From Shouchella sp047238345 (GTDB taxonomy: Bacteria > Bacillota > Bacilli > Bacillales > Bacillaceae_D), in the NCBI RefSeq assembly GCF_047238345.1, contig NZ_JBDFMQ010000001.1, forward strand, positions 3,534,001-3,598,000: a stretch of DNA of 64,000 bases, in the 5' to 3' direction. The notes beneath the pieces were generated by a model, which saw only the letters and a program-made list of their open reading frames with translations, did no database searches and was not told where the DNA came from. Positions 41,602-50,881 of the stretch are shown here, in pieces; position 1 is the stretch's first letter, and the number at the start of each line of letters is the position of its first letter. A program made the position numbers and the translations under genes.

Positions 41602-43701
41602 GTGATTCCAGCAACAAGAGGACGAAAAAAGCGCGTAAAGCAATTAAAATGGCTAGTAAAATTCACGTTTCTAGCTTCCATGTGCGTAATTATTAGCATC
41701 ATTGCTCTCTTATCCTATACAAGAATGCAAGGTCCTCCACCAATGGAGCTCGCTTTCCCTACTCAGTACCTCGCAAACGATGGTTCCATGATTGACAGCG
41801 AGGAAGCAGGTCAGAACCGAACATCTGTCTCATTAGAGGAGATGTCTCCCTATCTTGTAGATGCCACAATCGCCATTGAAGACCGAAAATTCTTCTCTCA
41901 TTATGGCTTTGACATAAAGCGAATCGGAGGAGCTGTCTTAGCGAACGTCCAATCTGGTTCAAAAGAACAAGGGGCTAGCACCATTACACAACAGTATGCG
42001 CGTAACCTCTATCTCTCTCATGAAAAAACGTATTTACGTAAATGGAATGAACTTCTTTATGCACTTCGTCTCGAGATGAACTTTTCAAAAGAAGAGATTT
42101 TAGAAGGCTATTTAAATACCATCTATTATGGACACGGAAATTATGGAATTGAAGCCGCTTCAATGCACTTTTTCGGAAAGCCTGCAAAGAATCTTTCCTT
42201 GGCAGAAGCTGCAATGGTTGCAGGTGTACCAAAAGGACCAAGCTACTATTCACCCCTTAACGACCTTGATCGAGCTACCTCTCGCCAGCACACCATTTTA
42301 ACAAGCATGGTAGAGTCAGGTTCGATCACAGAACAAGAAGCCGACCAAGCAAAGCAAGAAAAACTACTTTTCGTTGACCAGCAAGCACCAGAAGCGCAAG
42401 AAGTAGCCCCTTATTTTCAAGACCATGTAAAAGCTTTAATGAAGAAACAAACATCCTTAACGGAAGAACAGATAAAGGCAGGCGGATTAAGCGTGCAAAC
42501 GACGCTCGATCCGAAGCTTCAGCAACAAGCAGAAGAATTAATTGAACAACACATGCCAGAAAACGATTTACAAGTAGCTCTCGTTGCCATCGATCCTCGA
42601 ACAAGTGAAGTAAAGGCACTTGTTGGTGGAAAAGACTACGAAGACAGTGCATACAATCGCGCAACCCAGTCGAAACGACATCCTGGTTCAACGATGAAGC
42701 CGTTTCTTTATTACGCCGCACTGGAAAATGGCTTTACACCTATGACCACTTTTTTAAGCGAACCGACTTCTTTTACATTTGATGAGGGTCGAGAAAAATA
42801 TGAGCCAAGCAACTACAACGACATCTACGCAAATGATTTTATTACGATGCTTGAAGCGATTTCGTATTCAGATAATATTTTCGCCGTCAAAACGCATCTT
42901 TCCATTGGCGAAGAGCAACTCGTTCAAGTTGCAGAATCAGTCGGGTTAGGAAAATTAAAGCAACTGCCATCTCTTGCACTTGGCGCTCAACCTGTATCCA
43001 TTCTAGATATGGCAAATGCCTATACTGCTCTAGCTAATGGTGGAAAGATTAAAGATCCAGTATTTATTAAAAACGTGGCGGACGGGGAAGGCACGCATGT
43101 CTTTGAACAAACCGAAGAACAGAAACAAGTCCTTCGTGCGGATACCACTTACATTTTGACGGATATGATGCGAGGGGTGTTTCAGCCTGAATTGAATAGC
43201 TATACATCCGTTACAGGAGGAAGTGTTTCGAAAAAGTTAACCCATCCAACCGCTGGTAAATCCGGCTCGACTCCGAGAGACAGCTGGATGATTGGCTACA
43301 CCCCTCAACTTGTCACAGTTGTGTGGACAGGATACGATGAAAAAACAGACATCAACCAATTTACAGAGGGACAAGTGGCAAAACGTATTTGGGCAGATTT
43401 TATGCAGCAGGCGATGGATGACGAACTAACCCTTCCATTCACTCGCCCTTCAGGTGTTGTGATGAAAACGGTAGATCCTCATACTGGTTTGCTTTCAAAC
43501 GAGGCTTGTCCGGGTGGAAGACTAACTGCCTTCTTAATGGGAACTGAACCACTAGAATCTTGCAGCGAACCTGAAGAAACAGAGCCAAATGAAAAGGAAA
43601 CAGAGCCAGATGACGGCCTTTTTCGCCGCTTCTTCCGCTGGATTGGCGGAAATGAAGGAGAAAGTGAGCATTGGCAACCTCGCGAGACCGAGGAGCGGTA
43701 A
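41602..43701 (+). CDS. pbpG: Class A penicillin-binding protein PbpG (spore type)
   Basis: 699 residues from GTG 41602 with AAAGGG eight bases upstream. Cytoplasmic basic tail, membrane helix (about 20-45), GT51 glycosyltransferase with catalytic Glu in IEDRKFFSHYG (about 93-103) and GASTITQQYARNLY, then the transpeptidase: Ser in S-T-M-K (RHPGSTMKPF), S-D-N (SYSDNIF) and K-S-G (AGKSGSTPRDSW), where KTG is usual. The acidic C-terminal tail is not conserved. It matches B. subtilis YwhE/PbpG, which with PbpF builds the germ cell wall primordium. Divergent from speE. Confidence 0.94.
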   Translation: MIPATRGRKKRVKQLKWLVKFTFLASMCVIISIIALLSYTRMQGPPPMELAFPTQYLANDGSMIDSEEAGQNRTSVSLEEMSPYLVDATIAIEDRKFFSHYGFDIKRIGGAVLANVQSGSKEQGASTITQQYARNLYLSHEKTYLRKWNELLYALRLEMNFSKEEILEGYLNTIYYGHGNYGIEAASMHFFGKPAKNLSLAEAAMVAGVPKGPSYYSPLNDLDRATSRQHTILTSMVESGSITEQEADQAKQEKLLFVDQQAPEAQEVAPYFQDHVKALMKKQTSLTEEQIKAGGLSVQTTLDPKLQQQAEELIEQHMPENDLQVALVAIDPRTSEVKALVGGKDYEDSAYNRATQSKRHPGSTMKPFLYYAALENGFTPMTTFLSEPTSFTFDEGREKYEPSNYNDIYANDFITMLEAISYSDNIFAVKTHLSIGEEQLVQVAESVGLGKLKQLPSLALGAQPVSILDMANAYTALANGGKIKDPVFIKNVADGEGTHVFEQTEEQKQVLRADTTYILTDMMRGVFQPELNSYTSVTGGSVSKKLTHPTAGKSGSTPRDSWMIGYTPQLVTVVWTGYDEKTDINQFTEGQVAKRIWADFMQQAMDDELTLPFTRPSGVVMKTVDPHTGLLSNEACPGGRLTAFLMGTEPLESCSEPEETEPNEKETEPDDGLFRRFFRWIGGNEGESEHWQPRETEER

Positions 43702-43704
43702 AAA

Positions 43705-43745
43705 AGAAAAGAGTATGGAACCGATTGAGTCCATACTCTTTTTTA
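43705..43745. terminator. Bidirectional terminator between pbpG and the tandem GNAT gene
   Basis: AAAAGAGTATGGA / TCCATACTCTTTT with a 10-base loop and flanking A and T runs; it begins right at the pbpG stop. Confidence 0.85.
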
Positions 43746-44567
43746 TGCTTCATATTTATAGTAGGCTTGTGCACCTTCAACCGTGAAGCCACATTTTTTA
43801 TATAAGGAGAGAGCCTGCTCGTTTTCCGTTACAACGTCGAGCCATACAATTTTTCCGTTGCTTACCTCTCGATGGACGACATCCGTTAATACTGCTCGTC
43901 CAAACCCTTTACCCCGTTCTTCTTTCTGTAGAACAAACCCATAGATCCAGCTTTCTTGATTTCGCTGTTCCAGTCGCAGCTTCCCAACGCTCTGTCCATT
44001 TACTTCAATCATGTACATACCGTTTGCAACCTCTGTTCTAGCAGGAAGATCTTCAGCTGTAAGCGTTAAACCAAACCCCTCTTTGTCTAAGTAAAAAATG
44101 GTTTCAAGATCCTTTGATACAGCAGGACGAATACGAACGCCTTCTTTCGTATAAGGCATAGGAATCTCTCGGCAGACCATTTGATGTTCGGTAAATTGAT
44201 GTGTGGCGCCGATTGCCTGACAGAACCCTTTACCGCTAGTAGATTGATCCGGGCAGTTGATAAGAAAAGGCGTCGCCTGCTGGTGCCAATCGCTATACGC
44301 TTGATTAAGCAAATTCTTTGCGATCCCTCTAAGCCGAGATTCTGGCTCTACTAAACAAATGCTTTCAACTTTTTTTCCAAACCGATAGATCGCTAAATAA
44401 CCGAGTAAATCACCTTTTTCATTATAATAAAAATAGTCCTCTGTTACCGCTTCTGAGCGATCTTTTTGCGCTAGCATCTCCCAATTCATCTTCAGCTTCA
44501 CCTGTTCTTCTTGCTCAATGATTTGCTGCAACGTATGGATTGCTTTTCGTTGTTCTGGGACGAGCAT
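43743..44567 (-). CDS. Tandem GNAT acetyltransferase
   Basis: 274 residues from ATG 44567, with GGTGG about eight bases upstream; the frame opens at 44603. Two GNAT-like halves: an N-terminal one (about 1-135, degenerate) with LVEPESRLRGIAKNLLNQAY, and a C-terminal one (about 140-274) with FVLQKEERGKGFGRAVL, the Q/RxxGxG/A acetyl-CoA loop, and ALSLYKKCGFTVEG. Substrate unknown; the layout recalls mycothiol synthase-like and antibiotic acetyltransferases only in architecture. Convergent with pbpG. Confidence 0.85.
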   Translation of the reverse strand: MLVPEQRKAIHTLQQIIEQEEQVKLKMNWEMLAQKDRSEAVTEDYFYYNEKGDLLGYLAIYRFGKKVESICLVEPESRLRGIAKNLLNQAYSDWHQQATPFLINCPDQSTSGKGFCQAIGATHQFTEHQMVCREIPMPYTKEGVRIRPAVSKDLETIFYLDKEGFGLTLTAEDLPARTEVANGMYMIEVNGQSVGKLRLEQRNQESWIYGFVLQKEERGKGFGRAVLTDVVHREVSNGKIVWLDVVTENEQALSLYKKCGFTVEGAQAYYKYEA

Positions 44568-44695
44568 CCTTTTCACCACCTTTTTCAACAGTATAGCATA
44601 CAAAACAATATTTATTTTTGAAAAATTTTTAAAACTTAACTAGATGGATGAAATTTCATAAGCCCTTCATTGTCTCTTAAAAACGAACAATCATG

Positions 44696-44827
44696 TTATT
44701 TGGCGAACGCTTTTTCCACAGCACAAGCGAGACAGCCATTTGCGCTCATGGTGCCTTCTTTGCCCCGGGCACGGTCTCAGCCATTTCCGCGTAAAATCTC
44801 GCACAAAGGTTTTCAAACACAATGCTG
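44696..44827 (-). repeat. Left copy of an inverted repeat flanking the ABC exporter
   Basis: Matches the reverse complement of 46731-46812 with over 90 percent identity across TTTGGCGAACGCTTT and CCCCGGGCACGGTCTCAGCC plus GTAAAATCTCGC, and more weakly to 44827. It contains about 49 extra bases, which look like an internal imperfect duplication (ATGGCTG...GTGC twice). The sequence resembles the non-coding G/C-rich dispersed repeats common in Bacillus genomes. The surrounding 278-base gap contains no gene. Confidence 0.75.
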
Positions 44828-44845
44828 ACATTGATTCACACTCTA

Positions 44846-45559
44846 TTAATCATACGCATTTTTTCGATACGCGATATACGTAATCACAAGAGTGGCAAGT
44901 AGCCAGATAAACAGGACAAGCCAATTCATGACGCTCGTTGCTGACCAACCTTCGTTCATCATGGAAATCATCAATTCAGAATAGACAACAGGCGCTATTC
45001 CCTGGGAAATGGTTTCAATAAAAGCAAAATCTAAACCAGCTGTTAAAAGTGGAAACATGCTTAATAAGAGAATAATTGGCAACCCGAGCCCTGAGGCAGA
45101 TGAAACATTTTTACTAACTAAACCAACAAATGTTCCTAGAAGTAGAAAAATAATAAACATCGGAATAGACAGTACAATCACTTGCAACATATCTGACGGA
45201 GAAATCTCAAAGATAAGCAACGCAATAACCGTTGCAACAAACGTAAAGAGTGTGGCTACTCCAGCCTTTCCAATTAACACCTCATACGGTTTAGCTGGGG
45301 TAAGCATCAGCATTCGTAGCGTTTTTTTCTCCTTCTCTTCTGCAATCATCATTGATTGTGTCACACCTGCACTCATTCCAAAGACGATTAATAGGAGAGC
45401 TGGTGTAAAAAAAGCGAGGCTTTCTGCATCCATAATTGTTCGATAAAATACAGCAAGACCTAAAGGGATTATCGGCATGAGCCAAACATTTAAGTTGCGC
45501 ATCCCATCTTTCGTATCTTTTAAGAAAATACCTGTCATTCGTTTTAACGCTAAACTCAT
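44846..45559 (-). CDS. ABC-2 type transporter permease
   Basis: 237 residues with six predicted membrane helices and a short cytoplasmic loop rich in charge (AEEKEKKTLRMLMLTPAKPYEVLIGK, about 73-98), which is the coupling segment of ABC-2 exporters of the NatB/YhaP type. It starts four bases inside the end of the ATPase gene, so the two form one translation unit. The substrate is unknown. The gene pair is framed by an inverted repeat, suggesting it may have moved as a unit. Confidence 0.88.
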   Translation of the reverse strand: MSLALKRMTGIFLKDTKDGMRNLNVWLMPIIPLGLAVFYRTIMDAESLAFFTPALLLIVFGMSAGVTQSMMIAEEKEKKTLRMLMLTPAKPYEVLIGKAGVATLFTFVATVIALLIFEISPSDMLQVIVLSIPMFIIFLLLGTFVGLVSKNVSSASGLGLPIILLLSMFPLLTAGLDFAFIETISQGIAPVVYSELMISMMNEGWSATSVMNWLVLFIWLLATLVITYIAYRKNAYD

Positions 45560-46404
45560 GCGAGTCGACCTCCTGTAAGCTTAATAAAAATTTCGCCAAG
45601 CGTCGGTTCCTGCGAATGAATCGTATCGATCGATTGCTCCCGCATTAAGGATGCGAGAAACTCAGCGTCGGCTTCATTTTGACTAAGTGTGTGAACATCT
45701 CCACCTGCATGAACGAGGATCTTCTTCTCACTATGCGCTAATCGTAAATTTCTCGGGGTATCGATTGTTGCAATCTCTCCCTCATGCAAAAACGCCACCC
45801 GGTCACACAACGTTTCTGCTTCTTCCATATTGTGCGTTGTAATAAAAATAGTCGTTCCATTTTCGTTTAATTGCTTCAACGCTTTATGAACATGAGCCGT
45901 TGTTGCCGGATCAAGTGCTGAAGTTGGCTCATCTAAAAACAAGACTTCCGGCTCATGAAGCAAAGCTCGCGCCAGCATTACCCGTTGCTTCATTCCTTTA
46001 GATAGATTTTTCGCGATGGTTTTTTTCTCATTTTCTAACTGAACCGCTTGAAGCACGTTGTCAATCCGCTCCTCCTTCTTATCAATTGAAAAGAGGGAAG
46101 CAAATAAATTTAAATTATCGTAAACAGTTAAGCGTTCGTACAGTGCACTATTGTCGGTCATAATTCCAATGACAGACATCCAGTCACTTGATTCCACATT
46201 TACTTTTGCTCCGTAAGCATGAACCGTTCCTGCAGACGGTTTAATTTGTCCAGTTAACAATTTAAGCATGGTTGTTTTCCCTGATCCACTTGGGCCCAGC
46301 AGTCCAAAGATTTCTCCTTTTTGGATGGGCAGATCTACCTCATTTAACGCTTTTTTATCTCCATATACTTTTGACACATTCGTTAATTCTAGAATGGATG
46401 TCAT
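45556..46404 (-). CDS. ABC transporter ATP-binding protein (DrrA/CcmA-like)
   Basis: 282 residues from ATG 46404 with AGGTGG upstream; the frame opens at 46443. Walker A GPSGSGKT (about 35-42), signature LSKGMKQR, Walker B VLFLDEPTSALD and the switch His in ITTHNMEEAE are all intact, so the ATPase should be active. The C-terminal extension has the DUF4162-like end (EPTLGEIFIKLTGGRL) typical of ABC-2 exporters for drugs, bacteriocins or sodium. Pairs with the downstream permease. Confidence 0.93.
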   Translation of the reverse strand: MTSILELTNVSKVYGDKKALNEVDLPIQKGEIFGLLGPSGSGKTTMLKLLTGQIKPSAGTVHAYGAKVNVESSDWMSVIGIMTDNSALYERLTVYDNLNLFASLFSIDKKEERIDNVLQAVQLENEKKTIAKNLSKGMKQRVMLARALLHEPEVLFLDEPTSALDPATTAHVHKALKQLNENGTTIFITTHNMEEAETLCDRVAFLHEGEIATIDTPRNLRLAHSEKKILVHAGGDVHTLSQNEADAEFLASLMREQSIDTIHSQEPTLGEIFIKLTGGRLA

Positions 46405-47040
46405 CCAACCACCTACTCTCATTTTCTTACGTAAAGTGTACATAAACTGGTACGCTCTCGCAGTATTCTTTTGACGAAAAGCATCTTTTTGCCGTTATCT
46501 GGCGTTATAGTTCGCTGAATGGCACTTAAATTCCACTACGAACCGCTTTTTTTCGAAACGGCTGAAGAAAAAAGACATAGTGAGCCTCAGCCATGCTTAG
46601 TTATGTAATTCAATTAATTGAATTAATTTCATCATTTCGTTTTAAAGAGATGTAACGAACGATCGTTGATAAAGTCATAGTAAAAGTTCTTGATAATCAC
46701 TTTTGATATTGGCGACGACTCCCACGGGAACAGCACGCGTTTGAAGACATTGGAGCGAGATTTTACGCGAAAATGGCTGAGACCGTGCCCGGGGAAAGCG
46801 TTCGCCAAATAAGGTGAATGTTCATTTTTATGACACAATGTAGGTGGTACGAAATTGATCAAATAATAGAAAAATATAAATATTCTTTTTATAATTGTTA
46901 CTCGTACACACAACAGTCGTTTTACATGTCCATTCCTCTAGTCATTCAGCCCCGTCACCTCCTATCTTCATTAGTTTATCAGAACCACCCTAAAAAAAGG
47001 TTAACGAAAAAGCAAATTGAAACATAATTCTCTTTTCGCG
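46405..47040. other. Gene-poor gap upstream of the ABC exporter
   Basis: No coding region with a ribosome site was found here. It holds an 18-base perfect palindrome AATTCAATTAATTGAATT (46607-46624), the right copy of the inverted repeat (46731-46812), and AT-rich sequence. A short frame at 46818-47027 has no supporting signal. Confidence 0.6.
46731..46812 (+). repeat. Right copy of the inverted repeat flanking the ABC exporter
   Basis: 82 bases that are the reverse complement of the left copy, lacking its 49-base internal segment. Upstream bases GACTCCCACGGGAACAGCACG look like the end of the dispersed Bacillus G/C-rich repeat family (recalled, not searched). Confidence 0.75.
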
Positions 47041-47049
47041 TGCTACACT
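47041..47049 (+). promoter_or_regulatory. Extended -10 promoter of pepF
   Basis: TGC-TACACT, about 40 bases upstream of the start, with no good -35 at 17 bases. Confidence 0.45.
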
Positions 47050-47088
47050 AGAACGAATACGCATTACTCCATTAGAAAGGGTGTAACC

Positions 47089-48876
47089 ATGACAACCTAC
47101 TCATCTCGTAAAGAAGTCCCTGATCACGAAAAATGGGATTTAACCGATTTATTTCAGAGCGAACAAGAATGGCAAACAAAGCTAAAAGAATGCGAATCCA
47201 TTTGCGATGAGTTACAAACGTATAACGGTGCAATCAATAATGGTTCTGACCTATTAGCATACTTAAAAAAGCAAGAGGAGCTTTCACTTCATCTTAGAAA
47301 AGTGTTTGCGTACACGATGTTTTTAACCGATATTGACACACGTGATTCCCACGCTCAAAAATTAAGTGATCGTACGACAAAATTAGGCGTAAAAGTAAGC
47401 GAGTCAACGGCTTTCTTCATGCCATTTCTCTTAAGTTTAGATGAAGATACGCTTCAATCCTACTTAAAAGAAGAAAAGGAACTTGAATACTTTGAAGATG
47501 AATTATGGAAGTCATTCCGCTTTAAAGATCACGTTCTTTCCAAAGAAAAAGAAGAGCTTTTATCTCAATTAAGCGAATCGTTTCAAGCACCTGGAGCAAC
47601 ATTCAACATGCTAAATAATGCGGATATTCAGTTTGGCGAAGTGACAAACGAAGACGGCGAAAAGGTGCAGTTAACAAGAGGAATGTATGCGAAGCTGATT
47701 GAAGATGAAGATCGTGAAAAACGAAAAGAAGCGTATAAAGCATATTACAAACCTTATGTAGAGCTAAATAATACGATTGCGACAACACTTGGTGCGGAAA
47801 TTAAAACAAATGCGTCGATGGCTAAAGTGCGTAACTATGAATCCGCTCTGCAAAAAGCCCTGTTTGCTGATGACATTGATCCAACCGTCTATGACCAATT
47901 AATTGAAGCTGCGCGAACTCATATTAAGCCACTCCATGAATACAGTCGATTACGAAAGGAAAAGCTTGGCGTTGATGAGCTTCGTCAATACGATTTAAAT
48001 GCTTCAATCGTTCCTGGCGTAAAAGCTGAAATCCCTTATGAAGAGGCGTATGCTACAATGATTGATGCGCTCCAACCATTAGGTGACGATTACATCGAAC
48101 GACTCAAAGAATTTAAAGATAAACGATATATCGATGTGCGCGAAACCCCAGCGAAACGCTCTGGTGCCTATAATATGGGCGTTTATGGCGTTCATCCATT
48201 TGTGCTTTTAAATCACCATGACGACCTGAATAGCTTATTTACCCTTGTCCATGAAATGGGGCACGCACTCCATAGTCATTATTCAAGCAAACACCAACCA
48301 CAAATTACAGCGAGCTATCGGATTTTTGTGGCTGAAGTAGCTTCAACTGTTAATGAAGTGTTGTTGATTAATCACTTACTTAAGGAAACATCTGATGAAA
48401 AAATGCGTGCATATTTGCTCAATCATTTCATTGAACAATTCCGTGGGACATTTTTCACACAAGTGATGTTCGCTGACTTTGAAAAACAAACACATGAAAA
48501 AGCAGAAAAAGGCGAAGCCCTAAATGCAGAGAGTTTAAACGAGTTATATGAAGAATTATTTCGCCTTTATAATGGCCCAGACATCGTCTTTGATGACGAA
48601 GTAAAATATGGATGGTCCCGCATTCCCCATTTCTATCGTGCCTTTTATGTGTATCAATACGCAACTGGATTTGCATCTGCCATTCAGATTGCGACAAACA
48701 TCTTAGACGGTGATCAAGAGGTCTTAGATTCGTATCTTGAATTCTTAAAGAGCGGTAGTTCTGCGGAACCACTTGACTTACTTAAAGCAACAGGCGTTGA
48801 TTTAACAACACCAGAGCCAATTGAAGCGGCGATGAAAAAATTCGCCGAACTTGTTGACGAACTGAAAAAACTATAA
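47089..48876 (+). CDS. pepF: Oligoendopeptidase F
   Basis: 595 residues from ATG 47089 (AAAGGG upstream); the frame opens 24 codons earlier without a ribosome site. M3 family zinc metallopeptidase: HEMGH at 388-392 in LVHEMGHALHSHYS, and the downstream Glu in AEVASTVNE. It degrades peptides of about 7-17 residues in the cytoplasm. In B. subtilis PepF overproduction delays sporulation. Monocistronic, with an own terminator. Confidence 0.95.
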   Translation: MTTYSSRKEVPDHEKWDLTDLFQSEQEWQTKLKECESICDELQTYNGAINNGSDLLAYLKKQEELSLHLRKVFAYTMFLTDIDTRDSHAQKLSDRTTKLGVKVSESTAFFMPFLLSLDEDTLQSYLKEEKELEYFEDELWKSFRFKDHVLSKEKEELLSQLSESFQAPGATFNMLNNADIQFGEVTNEDGEKVQLTRGMYAKLIEDEDREKRKEAYKAYYKPYVELNNTIATTLGAEIKTNASMAKVRNYESALQKALFADDIDPTVYDQLIEAARTHIKPLHEYSRLRKEKLGVDELRQYDLNASIVPGVKAEIPYEEAYATMIDALQPLGDDYIERLKEFKDKRYIDVRETPAKRSGAYNMGVYGVHPFVLLNHHDDLNSLFTLVHEMGHALHSHYSSKHQPQITASYRIFVAEVASTVNEVLLINHLLKETSDEKMRAYLLNHFIEQFRGTFFTQVMFADFEKQTHEKAEKGEALNAESLNELYEELFRLYNGPDIVFDDEVKYGWSRIPHFYRAFYVYQYATGFASAIQIATNILDGDQEVLDSYLEFLKSGSSAEPLDLLKATGVDLTTPEPIEAAMKKFAELVDELKKL

Positions 48877-48918
48877 AAAAACAGCCGAGGGGTATCGTAC
48901 ACCCTCGGCTGCTTTTTT
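48876..48918 (+). terminator. Terminator of pepF
   Basis: CAGCCGAGGG / CCCTCGGCTG with an 8-base loop, followed by TTTTTT. Confidence 0.85.
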
Positions 48919-48989
48919 GTCCTAGCCATCTTAGCGTAAAACAATCTGTTAAAAAGAACAATAGCTCAAATCTTAATGTCACAATTTGT

Positions 48990-49535
48990 TCAAACTTTTA
49001 ACGCTTCATGAAGCGTTGTTGATTCATTCCAAATATCCTCACTATGCGCCTTCAAAAAATCAGCCAATACTTTACGTGATGGCTCATCCATCTTTTCCAC
49101 AGATACTTTTCCTTTTAACGCTTTATCCATCTGATTTACATGCTCAGGCATACTCTTATACCCGCGCTTCGCACCTTTATTAACCGTCATATAGCAAGCG
49201 CCAATCCCACTATAATAAGGTTTTTTATCTTTTGTATCGATCGTTATCCAAATCAACCAGTAACGCTTCATTCCTTCTGTTGGAACATCTTCCAACGTTG
49301 GGATAAACTTCACACGCTTTTCCACAGCAGCACGTGCATGTAGCGCGCCCATATCAACAAACGCTTCCTGTTCGTCAATATTAATAAATAACGGAGTCAT
49401 ATGATCTAAATTTATCAAGCCAGCGCCGTAACCCCCGTGGCCGTCAGTAGAATCAGATTCGTTGCTAAGAATCGTAAAGTTCGAAGACTTTTTCGCCTTC
49501 TTTAAATTATTGTTATTGAGCAAATCCACAATCAT
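48990..49535 (-). CDS. ywhD: YwhD family protein
   Basis: 181 residues of the YwhD family, which is confined to Bacillales. Conserved-looking blocks are GHGGYGAGLINLDHMTPLFI (about 33-52) and RYWLIWITIDTKDKKPYYSG (about 91-110), followed by a Lys-rich helical end. Soluble, of unknown function. In B. subtilis it is next to pbpG (ywhE). ATG start with GAGAGGG upstream. No clear terminator before pepF's. Confidence 0.85.
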   Translation of the reverse strand: MIVDLLNNNNLKKAKKSSNFTILSNESDSTDGHGGYGAGLINLDHMTPLFINIDEQEAFVDMGALHARAAVEKRVKFIPTLEDVPTEGMKRYWLIWITIDTKDKKPYYSGIGACYMTVNKGAKRGYKSMPEHVNQMDKALKGKVSVEKMDEPSRKVLADFLKAHSEDIWNESTTLHEALKV

Positions 49536-49703
49536 CCGCCCTCTCTAAGATTCAACTTTGATCTTTTCATTGTATCACAAGTTGTTTTTAAGATCAGCTT
49601 TCGAAACCACCTCTACCAAATAAGAGGATTTCAAAGCATTTTGTCGTATTTTAGCGTATACAGAACCTAATTCTAAAGTTTTTCTAAAATCTTCGCTTTT
49701 TTG

Positions 49704-49733
49704 CAGACAAATGAACAGATTTAACTATATACT
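49704..49733 (+). promoter_or_regulatory. Candidate promoter of the surface protein-sortase pair
   Basis: CAGACA, 18 bases, TATACT, 45 bases before the gene. The -35 is imperfect. Confidence 0.4.
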
Positions 49734-49777
49734 AAATCTTGCAAGAAAAAAATTACAATTGAATACAGGGGGAACAC

Positions 49778-50881
49778 ATGAAACGATTACTGTCCTTATC
49801 ACTTATTTTCACTTTGATTTTTGCGCTTGTTGCACCAAATCTTAGTTTTGCCCATTCGTTAGATCAGGACGAGCTTAATGAATACTTAGAGTACATAGGG
49901 GTTTCTGAAGATTGGCTTGAGGACTACCTTTCACAATTTGAATTAGAATTATCTGAGTTTTACTCTATCGATGAGCTAGAGGACTTCTTAGGAGACCCTT
50001 TGACTGATGAAGGTTATTACGAGCTATTGGAATATTACGAGATTACTGAAGAAGAGTTTCTCGCTTTGTTAGATGAAACAGGTTACACAATGGAAGACTT
50101 TGTCTTTTATTATGATTTAGATGTATTCCTTTGGGAGTATTTTGGTGACGATTGGTATGAGGAATACCCAGATCTTTCAGGATTTTTAACTCAATTTAGC
50201 TTAAGTGAAGAAGAATTGTTCAATTTAATGTTCCATTATATGGATGTAAGAGATGCAAACCCACATTTATCTGAAGAACTAACCGCATTAAAAGATCGTG
50301 GATTTGCTTTCCGTGATGGTGCATTTGAGTCCATTACTGAATTAAATGCGCAAGAAATTGCCGAGCTTTTCGCAATCGGGGAAAAAGCAATTGATTTACT
50401 TAATTTACATCCACAATACTTTGTTGATAAAGCTGGACAAGATAAACAACCTGTTGATTTAGCCGTTCTAGCAAAATCAGGCATTGAGAAAGAATACAAA
50501 TTGCTTGTTGAGTTATACAACGAGTCTGGGGATTTCTTAGCCGATTTCTACATCACGCCTGAAATGTTTAATTCTCATTTTATTAAGAACATCCTCGATG
50601 ATGTCAATGAAATCGGGAAAGTTGTTGAAGAAACAGTAAACGAAACACCAGTAACAGTTGAACAGCCTTCAAAAGAAGCTCCTACATCTGATGGATCTGG
50701 TTCAAACGCGCCTACGTCTGGTACAACTAACACTTCAACTGAAAAATTAACAAAAACCGTTGATGGTGCAAAAATGCCTAAGACATCAAGCTACTACCCG
50801 CTTTATGCACTACTTGGTTTAGGGTTAATGGCTTCTGGCTTGTTTGTTTTCCGTCGTTTAATGAAAAAAGAGGCAGTATAA
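49778..50881 (+). CDS. Processed acidic surface protein (sortase substrate)
   Basis: 367 residues. Signal peptide about 1-25 ending NLSFA. The body is extremely acidic and aromatic (Asp, Glu, Tyr, Phe, Leu) with several imperfect repeats of a D-E-L-x-x-F/Y-L-E/G type, and is likely helical. A Pro/Ser/Thr linker (about 295-325) leads to a cell-wall sorting signal: M333-P-K-T-S337, a membrane helix (about 339-358) and a positive tail RRLMKK. The MPKTS variant fits class D sortases (LPxTA-like) rather than SrtA. It matches the pattern of TIGR04383 processed acidic surface proteins. One base separates it from its sortase. Confidence 0.85.
   Translation: MKRLLSLSLIFTLIFALVAPNLSFAHSLDQDELNEYLEYIGVSEDWLEDYLSQFELELSEFYSIDELEDFLGDPLTDEGYYELLEYYEITEEEFLALLDETGYTMEDFVFYYDLDVFLWEYFGDDWYEEYPDLSGFLTQFSLSEEELFNLMFHYMDVRDANPHLSEELTALKDRGFAFRDGAFESITELNAQEIAELFAIGEKAIDLLNLHPQYFVDKAGQDKQPVDLAVLAKSGIEKEYKLLVELYNESGDFLADFYITPEMFNSHFIKNILDDVNEIGKVVEETVNETPVTVEQPSKEAPTSDGSGSNAPTSGTTNTSTEKLTKTVDGAKMPKTSSYYPLYALLGLGLMASGLFVFRRLMKKEAV

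Noticed and set aside
43252..43290. PbpG has KSG in place of the KTG transpeptidase motif; considered as an inactivating change.
   Set aside because: Ser at the middle position is accepted in active penicillin-binding proteins and the STMK and SDN motifs are intact.
46818..47027. 69-codon plus-strand frame upstream of pepF.
   Set aside because: No ribosome site, odd composition, and it overlaps the end of the repeat and the pepF promoter region.
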